64,000 bases of DNA, from contig CALMJH010000041.1 of assembly GCA_937864175.1 (NCBI GenBank), positions 62,001 through 126,000 on the forward strand, in the 5' to 3' direction. The DNA comes from an uncultured Burkholderiales bacterium. Its GTDB lineage: Bacteria; Pseudomonadota; Gammaproteobacteria; Burkholderiales; Burkholderiaceae_A. How positions within the stretch are numbered: position 1 is the first letter of the stretch; every line of letters starts with the position of its first letter. Positions 9,331 to 18,696 of the stretch are shown piece after piece. Below the pieces are notes generated by a model. The model saw nothing but the letters and a program-made list of their open reading frames with translations. It did no database searches and was not told the DNA's origin. Both the position numbers and the translations under genes were made by a program.

Positions 9331-11064
9331 CGAGGCTCGAAGAAACCGAAAATCGCAGCCCTGCGGCGCCTGCAAGACCTGCTGGGCATGCAGCCAGCCA
9401 TAGCCGCGAGGTCGCCCAACTGAAGGCAGTCGCTCATGTAATGCCTCGCTCGCGCGGCTCGTCAGCACGGCCTCGTCCACCAGAAGTTCAATTCGACCCG
9501 CTTCGACATCCAGCCGAATGAGGTCCCCGTTGCGGACCAAGGCGAGCGGTCCACCGACCCTGGCCTCTGGGCTGATGTGAAGAACAATCGTGCCAGCGGC
9601 CGTGCCACTCATGCGGCCGTCGGAGAGGCGCACCATGTCCCGTACACCCTGGGCAGCCAGCTTCTTTGGAATAGGAATCAGGCCCGCCTCGGGCATTCCC
9701 GCCGCGAGAGGACCAATGCCTCTGAGCACCAGAACATCCTGCGGGCCAACGTCGAGAGCCGGGTCATCGAGGCGCGCAGCCATGTCCTCAAGACCCTCAA
9801 AGACCACTGCACGCCCTTGGTGAGTCAGCAAGGCGGGGCTGGCGGCAACAGGCTTGATGACCGCCCCGTGGGGTGCGAGGTTGCCAAACAAAAACCGCAG
9901 GCCCCCTGCGGGGTAGATGGGCTGCTGAGCCGACCGGATGACCATCTGGGCATGGTGCTCTATTCGGCCCAGGGCAGAGAGCTGATCGAGCCGCTGCTCA
10001 AGAGTCTCTCCAGTGACGGTCGGAACCGTGAGGTCCAGGTGTCCACCTAGCTCCAACATGAGCCGGGGCATGCCCCCGGCCTCATGAAAGTCTGGCATGT
10101 AGCCTTGGCCACCGGGCTTGAGGTCGACCAGTACTGGCGTCTTGTCCGCCATTGCGTTGAAGGCCTTGGGCTGAAGGTCAAGGCCAATTCGACCCATCAT
10201 GGCGGCGAGATGAACCAGTCCGTTGGTCGACCCCCCAACAGCCAGAAGCGTGGCGAGGGCGTTGTCAAACTGAGACTGACCGATGGTCGGCATCGAGACC
10301 CGGCCACTGGCCAATGCGGCAGCAGCTGCACCGGAGGCCGTGGCCAGGCGGACTCGATCGGCCGAGACCGCAGGCGCACTGGCGGCTCCCGCAACCGTGA
10401 GGCCCATCGCCTCCAAGACGCAGGCCATGGTGCTGGCAGTGCCCATGACCGAGCAGGTGCCCACCGACGGGACGAGCCGATTGTTGGCCTCCTGAATCTG
10501 GGTCTGATGAAGCCGCCCGGCCCGATAGTCGGCCCAGAGCCGACGGCAGTCGGTACAGGCTCCTACACGTTCGCCGGCCCATTGAGAGCTGAGCATGGGT
10601 CCTGTGGGCAAGACCACGAAGGGTCGACCCGCCGAGAGCGCACCCATCACCTGGGCCGGCAGAGTCTTGTCACACCCTCCGATGAGCAAGACCGCATCCA
10701 TCGGCTGTGCCCGAATCATCTCCTCGGTATCCATGCTCATGAGGTTGCGCAGGTAGAGGCTGGTTGGGGCAGCGAAGGACTCGTGCAGGGAGATGGTCGG
10801 AAAGACCATGGGCAGGGCACCCGCCTGAGAGATGCCCCGCTTGGCAGCCTCAATGAGTGCCGGCACATTGCCATGGCAGGGATTGAAATCACTGCCGGTG
10901 TTGACAATGCCGACGATTGGCCGGCCCAGGTCCTCATCGGTGTAGCCAGCCCCCTTAATAAAGGCCCTGCGCAAAAACAAGGCAAAGTCTCGGTCACCGT
11001 AATCCACAGTGTTGGAGGAGAGGCCTGACCGCTGGGGGGTCTGGGCTTGCTTAGGGTCAGCCAT
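9319..11064 (-). CDS. IlvD/Edd-family dehydratase (sugar-acid dehydratase-like)
   Basis: GIVNTGSDFNPCHGNVPALIEAAKRGI...LLIGGCDKTLPAQVMGALSAGRP...VGTCSVMGTASTMACVLEAMGL. Confidence 0.87.
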   Translation of the reverse strand: MADPKQAQTPQRSGLSSNTVDYGDRDFALFLRRAFIKGAGYTDEDLGRPIVGIVNTGSDFNPCHGNVPALIEAAKRGISQAGALPMVFPTISLHESFAAPTSLYLRNLMSMDTEEMIRAQPMDAVLLIGGCDKTLPAQVMGALSAGRPFVVLPTGPMLSSQWAGERVGACTDCRRLWADYRAGRLHQTQIQEANNRLVPSVGTCSVMGTASTMACVLEAMGLTVAGAASAPAVSADRVRLATASGAAAAALASGRVSMPTIGQSQFDNALATLLAVGGSTNGLVHLAAMMGRIGLDLQPKAFNAMADKTPVLVDLKPGGQGYMPDFHEAGGMPRLMLELGGHLDLTVPTVTGETLEQRLDQLSALGRIEHHAQMVIRSAQQPIYPAGGLRFLFGNLAPHGAVIKPVAASPALLTHQGRAVVFEGLEDMAARLDDPALDVGPQDVLVLRGIGPLAAGMPEAGLIPIPKKLAAQGVRDMVRLSDGRMSGTAAGTIVLHISPEARVGGPLALVRNGDLIRLDVEAGRIELLVDEAVLTSRASEALHERLPSVGRPRGYGWLHAQQVLQAPQGCDFRFLRASSAD

Positions 11065-11141
11065 AAGTGTTGTTCTGCGATGAGTTGCTTAAGGTGGCCA
11101 TGATTTCAGATTCCAACCCATTCAGTGAGCGGACTTTCCCC

Positions 11142-12074
11142 ATGTCAAGCAGACCCCACGCCTCCAGCCTTCCTGCCGTCTTAGCACCTGTGATCACGCC
11201 GTTCGCCGCCGATGGCAGTCCAGACGCCCACAGGCTCGCACGGCAGTGCCAGTGGTTGCTCGACAACGGCGTCGGGCTTGCGGTCTTCGGGACCAACTCA
11301 GAGGCCAACAGCCTCTCGGCCCGACAGAAAGTGGCCACATTGGAGGCCCTGGTGCAGGCGGGGCTACCGGCCAACCAGATGATGCCGGGGACGGGCGCCT
11401 GCAGTATCGATGACGCAACCGAGATGACCAGGGCTGCCGTCCGTCTGGGTGCAGCAGGCGCTTTGATGCTGCCCCCGTTTTATTACAAAGACGTCTCTGA
11501 CGACGGCCTCTTTGCCTACTACGCAGAGGTTATTGAACGGGTGGGTGACGAGCGGCTCCAGGTCTATGTCTACAATATTCCTCAGGTGACCAAGATTCCG
11601 GTCTCTGTAGACCTGCTGTCCAGACTGGTCAAGGCCTACCCTCGGACTGTCGTCGGCATGAAGGACAGCTCAGGCGACTGGGCTTACACCGAACAATGCA
11701 TCCAACGACTGAAGGACTCAGGATTTCGAGTCTATGCAGGCAGTGAGACCTTCTTGCTGCGGACACTGCGGGCCGGCGGCGTAGGCTGTATCTCGGCTAC
11801 CGCCAACGTCAATCCCCGGGCCATCAGTCGGCTGGCGGCCCACTGGCAGGACCCGCAGGCCGATGACCAGCAGGCCGGTCTCGACCAGGTTCGGAACGTC
11901 TTTCAGAGATTCCCCATGATCGCAGCCATGAAGCAGGCGGTGAGCCAGACCCTTGCTGATCCCATCTGGCAGGCCGTCCGTCCGCCGCTGATGGCACTCT
12001 CCGAGAGTCAACAGGCCGAACTGAAGACTGCCCTGTCGGCCATCGGATTTGAACTGCAGGGCCTGCGCTCCTGA
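11142..12074 (+). CDS. Dihydrodipicolinate synthase / N-acetylneuraminate lyase family protein
   Basis: VLAPVITPFAADGSPDAHRLARQCQWLLDNGVGLAVFGTNSEANSLS...VYVYNIPQVTKIPVS...VGMKDSSGD. Confidence 0.87.
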   Translation: MSSRPHASSLPAVLAPVITPFAADGSPDAHRLARQCQWLLDNGVGLAVFGTNSEANSLSARQKVATLEALVQAGLPANQMMPGTGACSIDDATEMTRAAVRLGAAGALMLPPFYYKDVSDDGLFAYYAEVIERVGDERLQVYVYNIPQVTKIPVSVDLLSRLVKAYPRTVVGMKDSSGDWAYTEQCIQRLKDSGFRVYAGSETFLLRTLRAGGVGCISATANVNPRAISRLAAHWQDPQADDQQAGLDQVRNVFQRFPMIAAMKQAVSQTLADPIWQAVRPPLMALSESQQAELKTALSAIGFELQGLRS

Positions 12075-12086
12075 GGCCCCGGGCCA

Positions 12087-13100
12087 TTAGGCCTGGGCCT
12101 GGGCCTTGGCCTGGGCCTGGGCCTGGGCCTGGTCTTGATGAGTCTGGGGAGACTGGCTGGCCTGACTAATCTCGCTCTCCAAGAGTCTGGCGGCCGCCAG
12201 CAAGAGGCTTTGGTAACGACGACGTTCCGTCTCCATCGTCGCCTCATTCCAGTTAAAAAACCCACGGCCCATCTTCATACCCAGGGCACCCTCCTCTACA
12301 AGCTCGCGCAGACAGCGGGCCGGTTCAGCATCGTTGCAGAGGTCGGGATAGATGGAGCGCGCAGCCGCATTGTGGACATCAAGACCTGCGTGGTCCCTCT
12401 GCAGACAGGGGCCGGCAGCCAGATAGCGAAACCCAAATCCAAATCGAACGGCTGCGTCGATGTCCGCTGGCGTTGCAATGCCTTGGTCAATGAGCGAGAA
12501 GGCTTCGCGGGAAATGGCATGCTGCAACCGGTTGACCAGAAAACCAGGAATGTCTCGCTTGACCATGATGGGCACTCGGCCAGCAGACCGCAGGTCTTCG
12601 GCCACACGGGCTGCGACCGCAGGGTCGGTCTCAACGGAACTCACCACCTCGACACCGGGCACCAGATGGGCCGGCATGAAGAAATGGGTCCCCAGCATAC
12701 GACTGGCCCCGCGTAGCCCACGGCCGATTTCGCTAATGGGGATGGCAGAGGAATTGCTGCATAGCGGAATGTAGTGGGGGACGGTCTCGACCAACTCCGC
12801 AAAGACCTCTTGTTTCAGGGCCAATGATTCGGGAACGGCCTCGATGACCAGGCCATGCCTGATCTCTTGAAAGGCAACTTCGCCGAGCCGTTCATGAAAA
12901 CTTGCCGTACGGTCGGTCAGGCCCAGTGTGGCGAGGCTATGGCCCAGTTGCTTCTTGCGAAGTGGGTGACTAAGGACCATCGGCTCGACGAGACTGACTC
13001 GCCAGCCCCCTGATAGAAAGGCCGCTGCAATGTCCACACCCATGGTCCCGGCCCCAATGACGACCAAGTGCTTCAGGTTCACATCTGACGGGCTTGTCAT
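12087..13100 (-). CDS. 3-hydroxyacyl-CoA dehydrogenase family NAD-dependent dehydrogenase with QA-repeat tail
   Basis: MTSPSDVNLKHLVVIGAGTMGVDIAAAFLSGG...CSNSSAIPISEIG...ISREAFSLIDQGIATPADID. Confidence 0.85.
   Translation of the reverse strand: MTSPSDVNLKHLVVIGAGTMGVDIAAAFLSGGWRVSLVEPMVLSHPLRKKQLGHSLATLGLTDRTASFHERLGEVAFQEIRHGLVIEAVPESLALKQEVFAELVETVPHYIPLCSNSSAIPISEIGRGLRGASRMLGTHFFMPAHLVPGVEVVSSVETDPAVAARVAEDLRSAGRVPIMVKRDIPGFLVNRLQHAISREAFSLIDQGIATPADIDAAVRFGFGFRYLAAGPCLQRDHAGLDVHNAAARSIYPDLCNDAEPARCLRELVEEGALGMKMGRGFFNWNEATMETERRRYQSLLLAAARLLESEISQASQSPQTHQDQAQAQAQAKAQAQA
12091..12132. repeat. 6-bp tandem repeat (GCCTGG)x7, one unit GCCTTG
   Basis: gcctgg gcctgg gccttg gcctgg gcctgg gcctgg gcctgg; encodes QAQAQAKAQAQA on the minus strand. 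Confidence 0.95.
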
Positions 13101-13251
13101 AACGGTGTCTGTCGATGGAAATGAGAATCCTTGCACTCTAAGGCGGCAGGCAGCCTCCCCCCAATGCCGACTATCCCTCTCCGTGGAATTACCGATGTCT
13201 TTCAGACGGTTCTGATGAAACCCTTCGTTTGTTAACTCTGAAGGAGTCTCT

Positions 13252-14202
13252 ATGAACTTCCGCAATGCATTCGTCAGTCTGGCTGCCATTGGTGCCCTAG
13301 CCCTTGGTGGTGCTGCCCAGGCCCAAAATATCTCCATCGGTACCGGTGGTACCGGCGGCGTCTATTACCCCATGGGTGGCGGCTTTGCCGCGGCACTCTC
13401 CAAGCACGTCCCAGGCATGCAGGCCACCGCAGAGGTGACCGGTGGATCCGTTGCCAACCTGCAACTCATTGGAACCGGCAAGCCCTATATCGGTTTTTCG
13501 ATGGTGGACGCAGTGAAAGATGCCCAGAGCGGCGAGGGCAAGTTCAAAGACAATAAAGTGGAATTGCGTACCCTGCTCATCCTCTACCCCAACCGGATGC
13601 ATGTGGTCACCACCTCCGCGACTGGCATCAAGACTCTGAAGGACCTCAAAGGCAAGCGCGTATCCGTGGGGGATATTGGATCGGCGACAGAAGTCATGAG
13701 CACCCGACTCCTTGAGGCAGCAGGCGTTGAAGTCCAGCGCGAGCGGCTGAGCGTGGCCGAGTCGGTCAATGCCATCAAAGACCGCAAGATCGACGCCTTC
13801 ACCTGGGTTGGTGGCCTGCCCACTGCGGCGGTAACTGACCTGGCCAACACGCCCGGCGTCACCATCCAGATGATCGACCACAGCGAGGCGATTGCCAACA
13901 TGAACAACAAGTACGGCAAGCTCTACTACGCAGATGTCATCCCGAAGTCGGTCTACAAAGGCATGGCGGCGGACAACAAGATTGCCTCGATTGCTAACGT
14001 TCTGGTGGCCCCCGCAGGCATGTCTGACGACACGGCCTACAAGATCGTTAAGACCATTCTGGAAAAACGCGATGAACTCCAGTCCGTTCATGCGGCCATG
14101 AAGGAAGTACGTCCCGACACCCAGAAGAGCGCCGCCTCTCCGGTCGCCTTCCACCCCGGTGCTCTGAAGTACTTCAAAGAAAAAGGCATCAAGGTTGACT
14201 AA
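13252..14202 (+). CDS. TAXI-family TRAP transporter solute-binding protein
   Basis: Signal peptide then ISIGTGGTGGVYYPMGGGFAAALSKHVPGMQATAEVTGGSVANLQLIGTGK. Confidence 0.93.
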   Translation: MNFRNAFVSLAAIGALALGGAAQAQNISIGTGGTGGVYYPMGGGFAAALSKHVPGMQATAEVTGGSVANLQLIGTGKPYIGFSMVDAVKDAQSGEGKFKDNKVELRTLLILYPNRMHVVTTSATGIKTLKDLKGKRVSVGDIGSATEVMSTRLLEAAGVEVQRERLSVAESVNAIKDRKIDAFTWVGGLPTAAVTDLANTPGVTIQMIDHSEAIANMNNKYGKLYYADVIPKSVYKGMAADNKIASIANVLVAPAGMSDDTAYKIVKTILEKRDELQSVHAAMKEVRPDTQKSAASPVAFHPGALKYFKEKGIKVD

Positions 14203-14258
14203 GTCAGCAGAGGGCCTCGTAGTCCGTTACAAGGCCGCGACTCCCCGTTGACCTCCAG

Positions 14259-14282
14259 GAAGACCCGCTGCGGCGGGTCTTC
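14259..14282. terminator. Intercistronic hairpin between TAXI receptor and TRAP permease (attenuator candidate)
   Basis: GAAGACCCGC-TGCG-GCGGGTCTTC, perfect 10-bp stem, followed by only a weak U run. Confidence 0.6.
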
Positions 14283-14314
14283 GCTTTAGTTCAAAGCCAA
14301 AAACAAAAAACAAT

Positions 14315-16345
14315 ATGACAACGACCCCCTCCTCCCCACAAGGCCTCGTGCACGAGGCCCAGATGGATGCCGACCTCCAGAAAAAACTCGATGAACTGAT
14401 CGAGGAGGAGGAAGGGGCCCAGAGCCAACACAAGGGCCTGCTGGGCATCTTCGTGACGCTCGCGCTGGTGGTGATGTCGGTGGTCCACCTCTACGCCGCC
14501 TACGGCATAGTCCCGGCCTTTACGCTTCGCCCATTGCATGTGGCCATTGTGCTGGCCCTGGTCTTTGTCATCTTCCCGGTGGCCAAAGGGTTTCGAAACC
14601 GTCTGATGTGGTGGGATGTCCTGGCCGCAGGGCTGGCTCTGTTCACCTTTTACTATCGGTGGTCCGGTGGCGAAGCCATGCTCGAACGCAACACAGCGCC
14701 CAATGGGACCGACATCGTCGTGGGCCTGTGCATGATTATTCTGGTGCTGGAGGCCCTTCGCAGGACCAACGGTCTTATCCTGCTGTCCATCACCCTCTTG
14801 TTCCTCTGTTACGCCCTGTTCGGCGAGCACCTTCCACAACCCTGGACCCACCGTGGCTACTCGCTCGATCGACTGGTGGGCCACATGTACATGACACTCG
14901 AGGGAATCTACGGCTCCGCGGTAGACGTCTCGTCCTCGCTCATCATTCTCTTCACCATCTTTGGCGCCTTCTTGCAATTCACCGGCGCCGGAAAATTCTT
15001 CATCGACTGGTCTTTCTCCGCCCTGGGCGGTCAGCCCTCGAAGGTGGGAAGAACCATTGTGCTGTCGTCTTTTCTGCTGGGTGGGCCCTCCGGCTCAGGA
15101 GTAGCGACCACGGTGACGGTCGGATCGGTGGCGGGCAAGATGCTTCAGGAGATGGGCTACGAGAAAAATGCCGCGGGCGGTCTGCTGGCCGCCGGGGGAC
15201 TGGGCGCCATCATCTCGCCACCCGTTCTTGGGGCTGCCGCCTTTTTGATTGCCGACTTCCTAGGGCGGTCCTACATGGATGTTTTGGTGATGGCGACCAT
15301 TCCCACCATCCTCTTCTACCTGGGTCTCTTTGTCATGGTGGAGATTGACAGCCGCAAGTACGGCATGAGCAGCACGGCCAAGGTCCAGACCGAGCCTGCG
15401 CTGCAGCTGGCGCTGCGCTACTGGTTTCACTTCTTCTCGCTGGTCTCGATTATCGGCTTCATGATGCTGGGCTTTTCGCCCATCGCCAGCGTCTTCTGGG
15501 CCACGCTCCTGTCTGGCCTCACCAGCATGCTTCGGTCGGACACAGCCATCATCCCCTGGGAGGTCTTTCGAGGCCAGCAGCCAGTGCTCCGGGGGCTTTA
15601 TGAGTCTCGGCTGGTGCAGGCTCTTGCCGGCGGAAGCCGGGAGGTCTTGGGTATTGCAGCGGTCTGCGCAGGTGCAGGACTGATCGTCGGCGTCGTCACC
15701 CTGACAGGACTCGGGCTTAAATTCGCCAGCATCGTCCTGGAACTAGCAGGCGGCAGCCTCTTCCTCACGGCCCTCTATACCGCCCTCATCGTCTGGATTG
15801 TTGGACTGGCGGTGCCCGTGACCGCCTCTTACATCATTTGTGCAGTCATCGCCGCTCCCGCCCTGATCAAACTCGGAGTGCCCGACTTTGCGGCCCACAT
15901 GTTCATCTTTTACTACGCAGTGCTCTCCGAAGTCTCGCCACCCACAGCCCTCTCACCATTTGCGGCAGCGGCCATCTGCAAGGGCAATCCGTACAAGACC
16001 ACCCTACAGAGTTGGAAGTACGTCGCCCCGGCCATTCTTGTGCCGTTTATGTTTGTGCTGGACCCCGCCGGCCTGGGCCTGTTGCTGATGGGCTCACTGA
16101 AGGGACTGGAGTCCGCCAGTTGGACCGATATTGCACAGGTGACGGCCAGTGCAGCCCTGGGCATTGTCTGCCTGGCAGGCGGTTTACAGGGCTGGTTCAT
16201 TCGCAAGACCAACCACCTGGAGCGCTGGCTCATGGTCTTGTCCGGTCTGGCCCTGACCTACCCCGGCGTCCAGAGCGACCTGGCCGGGCTGGCGGGCTTC
16301 TCCCTGGCTGTTCTTTTGCAGTGGTGGCGGGGCAGGGCGAAGTAA
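14315..16345 (+). CDS. TRAP transporter fused 4TM/12TM permease
   Basis: Large multi-TM protein with GGPSGSGVATTVTVGSVAGKMLQEMGYEKNAAGGLLAAGGLGAIISPPVLGAAAFLIADFL; downstream of the TAXI receptor. Confidence 0.93.
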   Translation: MTTTPSSPQGLVHEAQMDADLQKKLDELIEEEEGAQSQHKGLLGIFVTLALVVMSVVHLYAAYGIVPAFTLRPLHVAIVLALVFVIFPVAKGFRNRLMWWDVLAAGLALFTFYYRWSGGEAMLERNTAPNGTDIVVGLCMIILVLEALRRTNGLILLSITLLFLCYALFGEHLPQPWTHRGYSLDRLVGHMYMTLEGIYGSAVDVSSSLIILFTIFGAFLQFTGAGKFFIDWSFSALGGQPSKVGRTIVLSSFLLGGPSGSGVATTVTVGSVAGKMLQEMGYEKNAAGGLLAAGGLGAIISPPVLGAAAFLIADFLGRSYMDVLVMATIPTILFYLGLFVMVEIDSRKYGMSSTAKVQTEPALQLALRYWFHFFSLVSIIGFMMLGFSPIASVFWATLLSGLTSMLRSDTAIIPWEVFRGQQPVLRGLYESRLVQALAGGSREVLGIAAVCAGAGLIVGVVTLTGLGLKFASIVLELAGGSLFLTALYTALIVWIVGLAVPVTASYIICAVIAAPALIKLGVPDFAAHMFIFYYAVLSEVSPPTALSPFAAAAICKGNPYKTTLQSWKYVAPAILVPFMFVLDPAGLGLLLMGSLKGLESASWTDIAQVTASAALGIVCLAGGLQGWFIRKTNHLERWLMVLSGLALTYPGVQSDLAGLAGFSLAVLLQWWRGRAK

Positions 16346-16349
16346 GGGA

Positions 16350-17507
16350 CTAGCCCCGCAGGTGGTGTTCCACTGCCCGAGCAATGGCCAGGCAGGCTGT
16401 GAGCCCCGGGGACTCTATGCCAAAGAGCTCAACCAGCCCCTCCTGACCATGGTCCCTCGGGCCCAAGACCAGAAAGTCCGCAGCAGGCGCCTCCAGCGGC
16501 GCGATCTTGGGCCGCACGCCTGAGTACCCTGGCTGCAGGCGACTGCGGTCTAGTCCTGGCCACCAGCGCTGGACATCCTGCGCAAAGCGATCCAGCCGAG
16601 ACTCGTCTACCCGATAGTCGATGGACGCATGGCTGCTGCCCGGATCGCGACGAGGATCAACGGCCCCAAGCCACTCGACGTCTGGCCCAAACTGTGCCCC
16701 ACCACCGGTATCGAGGGTGAGGTGAGTGCCAAGACCACCGGGCACGGGTACTGGATAAATAAGCCGACTAAATGGTGCCCGGCCAGAGAGGCTTGCATAG
16801 TTGCCCTTGGCGAAATAGGTCTGGGGAATGAGCCGCTGGGCTGGCCCCTGAATGCGCCAGGCGACTGCGTCGGCATCGAGGCCCGCCGCGTTCACCAGCC
16901 AGTTGGCCGACAGGGACATCTCAGACGCCTGCCGGGGCTCGCCGACCTCAGCACGTACCGTCCAGAGCCCACTTGGCCCCTGCTCAGCTGCCACTAATCT
17001 AGACAGAACCGCCACCATGCCGCCTGCATCGGTGAGGTCCCCCTCTAGGGCATTCATCAGGCTATGAACGTCCACGATGCCGGTCGACGGACTGTGGAGT
17101 GCCTGAGTCACCGCAAGGGCGGGTTCAAGCTCGGCGACCTGCTGCCGGTTGAGCCACCGCAGGTCCTCAACACCATTGGCCCGTGCCTTTTGCTCGATGG
17201 CCCTCAGCGCCTCCTCGTCCTGGGATTGGCCCACAATGAGTTTGCCCAGGTTTGCATGCACCACTTGGTGGCTATGGGCGTATTCATAGAGGAGTTGTCT
17301 GCCCTCAACACACCACTGGGCTTTCAGAGAACCAGACGGATAGTAGAGGCCCGCATGAATCACACCACTGTTGCGTGAGCTGGTGCCCGTGCCATGGCGG
17401 TCGGCTGACTCCAAGACCACCACCTCTTGCCCTGCCAGGGCCATCTGCCGGGCGATGGCTAGGCCAATGACCCCCGCACCCACCACCAGGCCGTCCACAT
17501 GGTCCAT
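16350..17507 (-). CDS. FAD-dependent oxidoreductase, L-2-hydroxyglutarate oxidase (LhgO)-like
   Basis: MDHVDGLVVGAGVIGLAIARQMALAGQEVVVLESADRHGTGTSSRNSGVIHAGLYYPSGSLKAQWCVEG. Confidence 0.8.
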   Translation of the reverse strand: MDHVDGLVVGAGVIGLAIARQMALAGQEVVVLESADRHGTGTSSRNSGVIHAGLYYPSGSLKAQWCVEGRQLLYEYAHSHQVVHANLGKLIVGQSQDEEALRAIEQKARANGVEDLRWLNRQQVAELEPALAVTQALHSPSTGIVDVHSLMNALEGDLTDAGGMVAVLSRLVAAEQGPSGLWTVRAEVGEPRQASEMSLSANWLVNAAGLDADAVAWRIQGPAQRLIPQTYFAKGNYASLSGRAPFSRLIYPVPVPGGLGTHLTLDTGGGAQFGPDVEWLGAVDPRRDPGSSHASIDYRVDESRLDRFAQDVQRWWPGLDRSRLQPGYSGVRPKIAPLEAPAADFLVLGPRDHGQEGLVELFGIESPGLTACLAIARAVEHHLRG

Positions 17508-17509
17508 GG

Positions 17510-18676
17510 CTAACGCCTCTGGGCAATCGACTGAAAGCTGGGTTCGAGGCTCTCAAGGCCAGGCCCTATCTCGGTCGGGGCCAGTGGGCTGGCCAGACGC
17601 TGGCCATCGAACAGCACCGGAGACCCAAGGGTCCGCAGGTTTTCATGGGCGTGATGTATGACCTGACCTCGGGACAAGACTTGGGGGTCTTGGAAGGCCT
17701 CTGCCACCGTCTGGACAGGCGTCGCCGGTACCCCGTGGGACCGAAACCGATCCGTCCAGTAGCCTTTGGACTGCTGCAGAAAGAGTGGCTCCAAGAGCGC
17801 ATTCAGATCGTGTCGGTGCTTCACCCGAGAGGGGTTGGTTGAGAACCGAGGATCTTGAGCCAGGCCGGGCTGATCGATGGCCCGGGCCATGGCCGCAAAC
17901 TGGCCATCGTTGCCCACCGCCAAGACCATATACCCATCACTGGTTCGGTAGACCTGGTAGGGCACGATGCTGGGGTGTGCATTGCCCATAGCGGTTGGCA
18001 CCTGGTTGGCCACCAGATAGCCACTGGCCTGGTTGGCCAGAATGGCCAATCCGGAATCGAGCAACGAGCAGTCCAAGACCGCCCCAAGCCCCGTCTGGTG
18101 CCGACGGACCAGCGCCGCGCTAATGGCCTGGGCTGCATAGAGGCCCGTGACCAGGTCCACGATGGCCACCCCCACCTTCTGTGGCTCGCCACCAGCAGGA
18201 CCCGTAATGCTCATGAGACCCGTGAGACCCTGCAGGGCATAGTCGTAGCCCGCCTCCTGGGCCCGAGGACCCGTCTGACCGTAGCCCGTCACCGAGCAGT
18301 AGACCAGTCCTGGATTGCTGGCCTGTAGCGTCTGGGCATCCAAACCATATTTTTTGAGTTGCCCGACCTTGAAGTTCTCGACCACCACGTCGGCCTCCTG
18401 GGCCAGGCGTGCGATCGCCGCCAGGTGAGTGGGGTCACCAAAGTCAGCAGCGATCGAGTGCTTGCCCCGGTTGGCACAGGTGAAGTAACTAGCTGTGTCG
18501 TCGGTCCACCAGGGCGGACCCCACTGACGAGTGTCATCTCCGCTACCGGCTCGCTCGACCTTGATCACCGTCGCACCCTGATCTGCCAAGAGTTGTGTAG
18601 CCCATGGACCAGCCAAGACCCTGGAGAGGTCCAGTACCTTGATGCCCGCCAGGGGCAAGGTGGTGAGCGTGGTCAC
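17510..18676 (-). CDS. CaiB/BaiF family CoA transferase
   Basis: LAGIKVLDLSRVLAGPWATQLLADQGATVIKVERAGSGDDTRQWGPPW...YDYALQGLTGLMSITG. Confidence 0.92.
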   Translation of the reverse strand: MTTLTTLPLAGIKVLDLSRVLAGPWATQLLADQGATVIKVERAGSGDDTRQWGPPWWTDDTASYFTCANRGKHSIAADFGDPTHLAAIARLAQEADVVVENFKVGQLKKYGLDAQTLQASNPGLVYCSVTGYGQTGPRAQEAGYDYALQGLTGLMSITGPAGGEPQKVGVAIVDLVTGLYAAQAISAALVRRHQTGLGAVLDCSLLDSGLAILANQASGYLVANQVPTAMGNAHPSIVPYQVYRTSDGYMVLAVGNDGQFAAMARAIDQPGLAQDPRFSTNPSRVKHRHDLNALLEPLFLQQSKGYWTDRFRSHGVPATPVQTVAEAFQDPQVLSRGQVIHHAHENLRTLGSPVLFDGQRLASPLAPTEIGPGLESLEPSFQSIAQRR

Positions 18677-18696
18677 GCGAGGACTAAGAACCCGGA

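Noticed and set aside
10084-11028. 314-aa + strand ORF antisense to the IlvD/Edd dehydratase
   Set aside because: No recognisable motif and the opposite strand has a convincing conserved protein.
13297-14154. 285-aa - strand ORF opposite the TAXI receptor
   Set aside because: Antisense shadow ORF; the + strand has signal peptide and family motifs.
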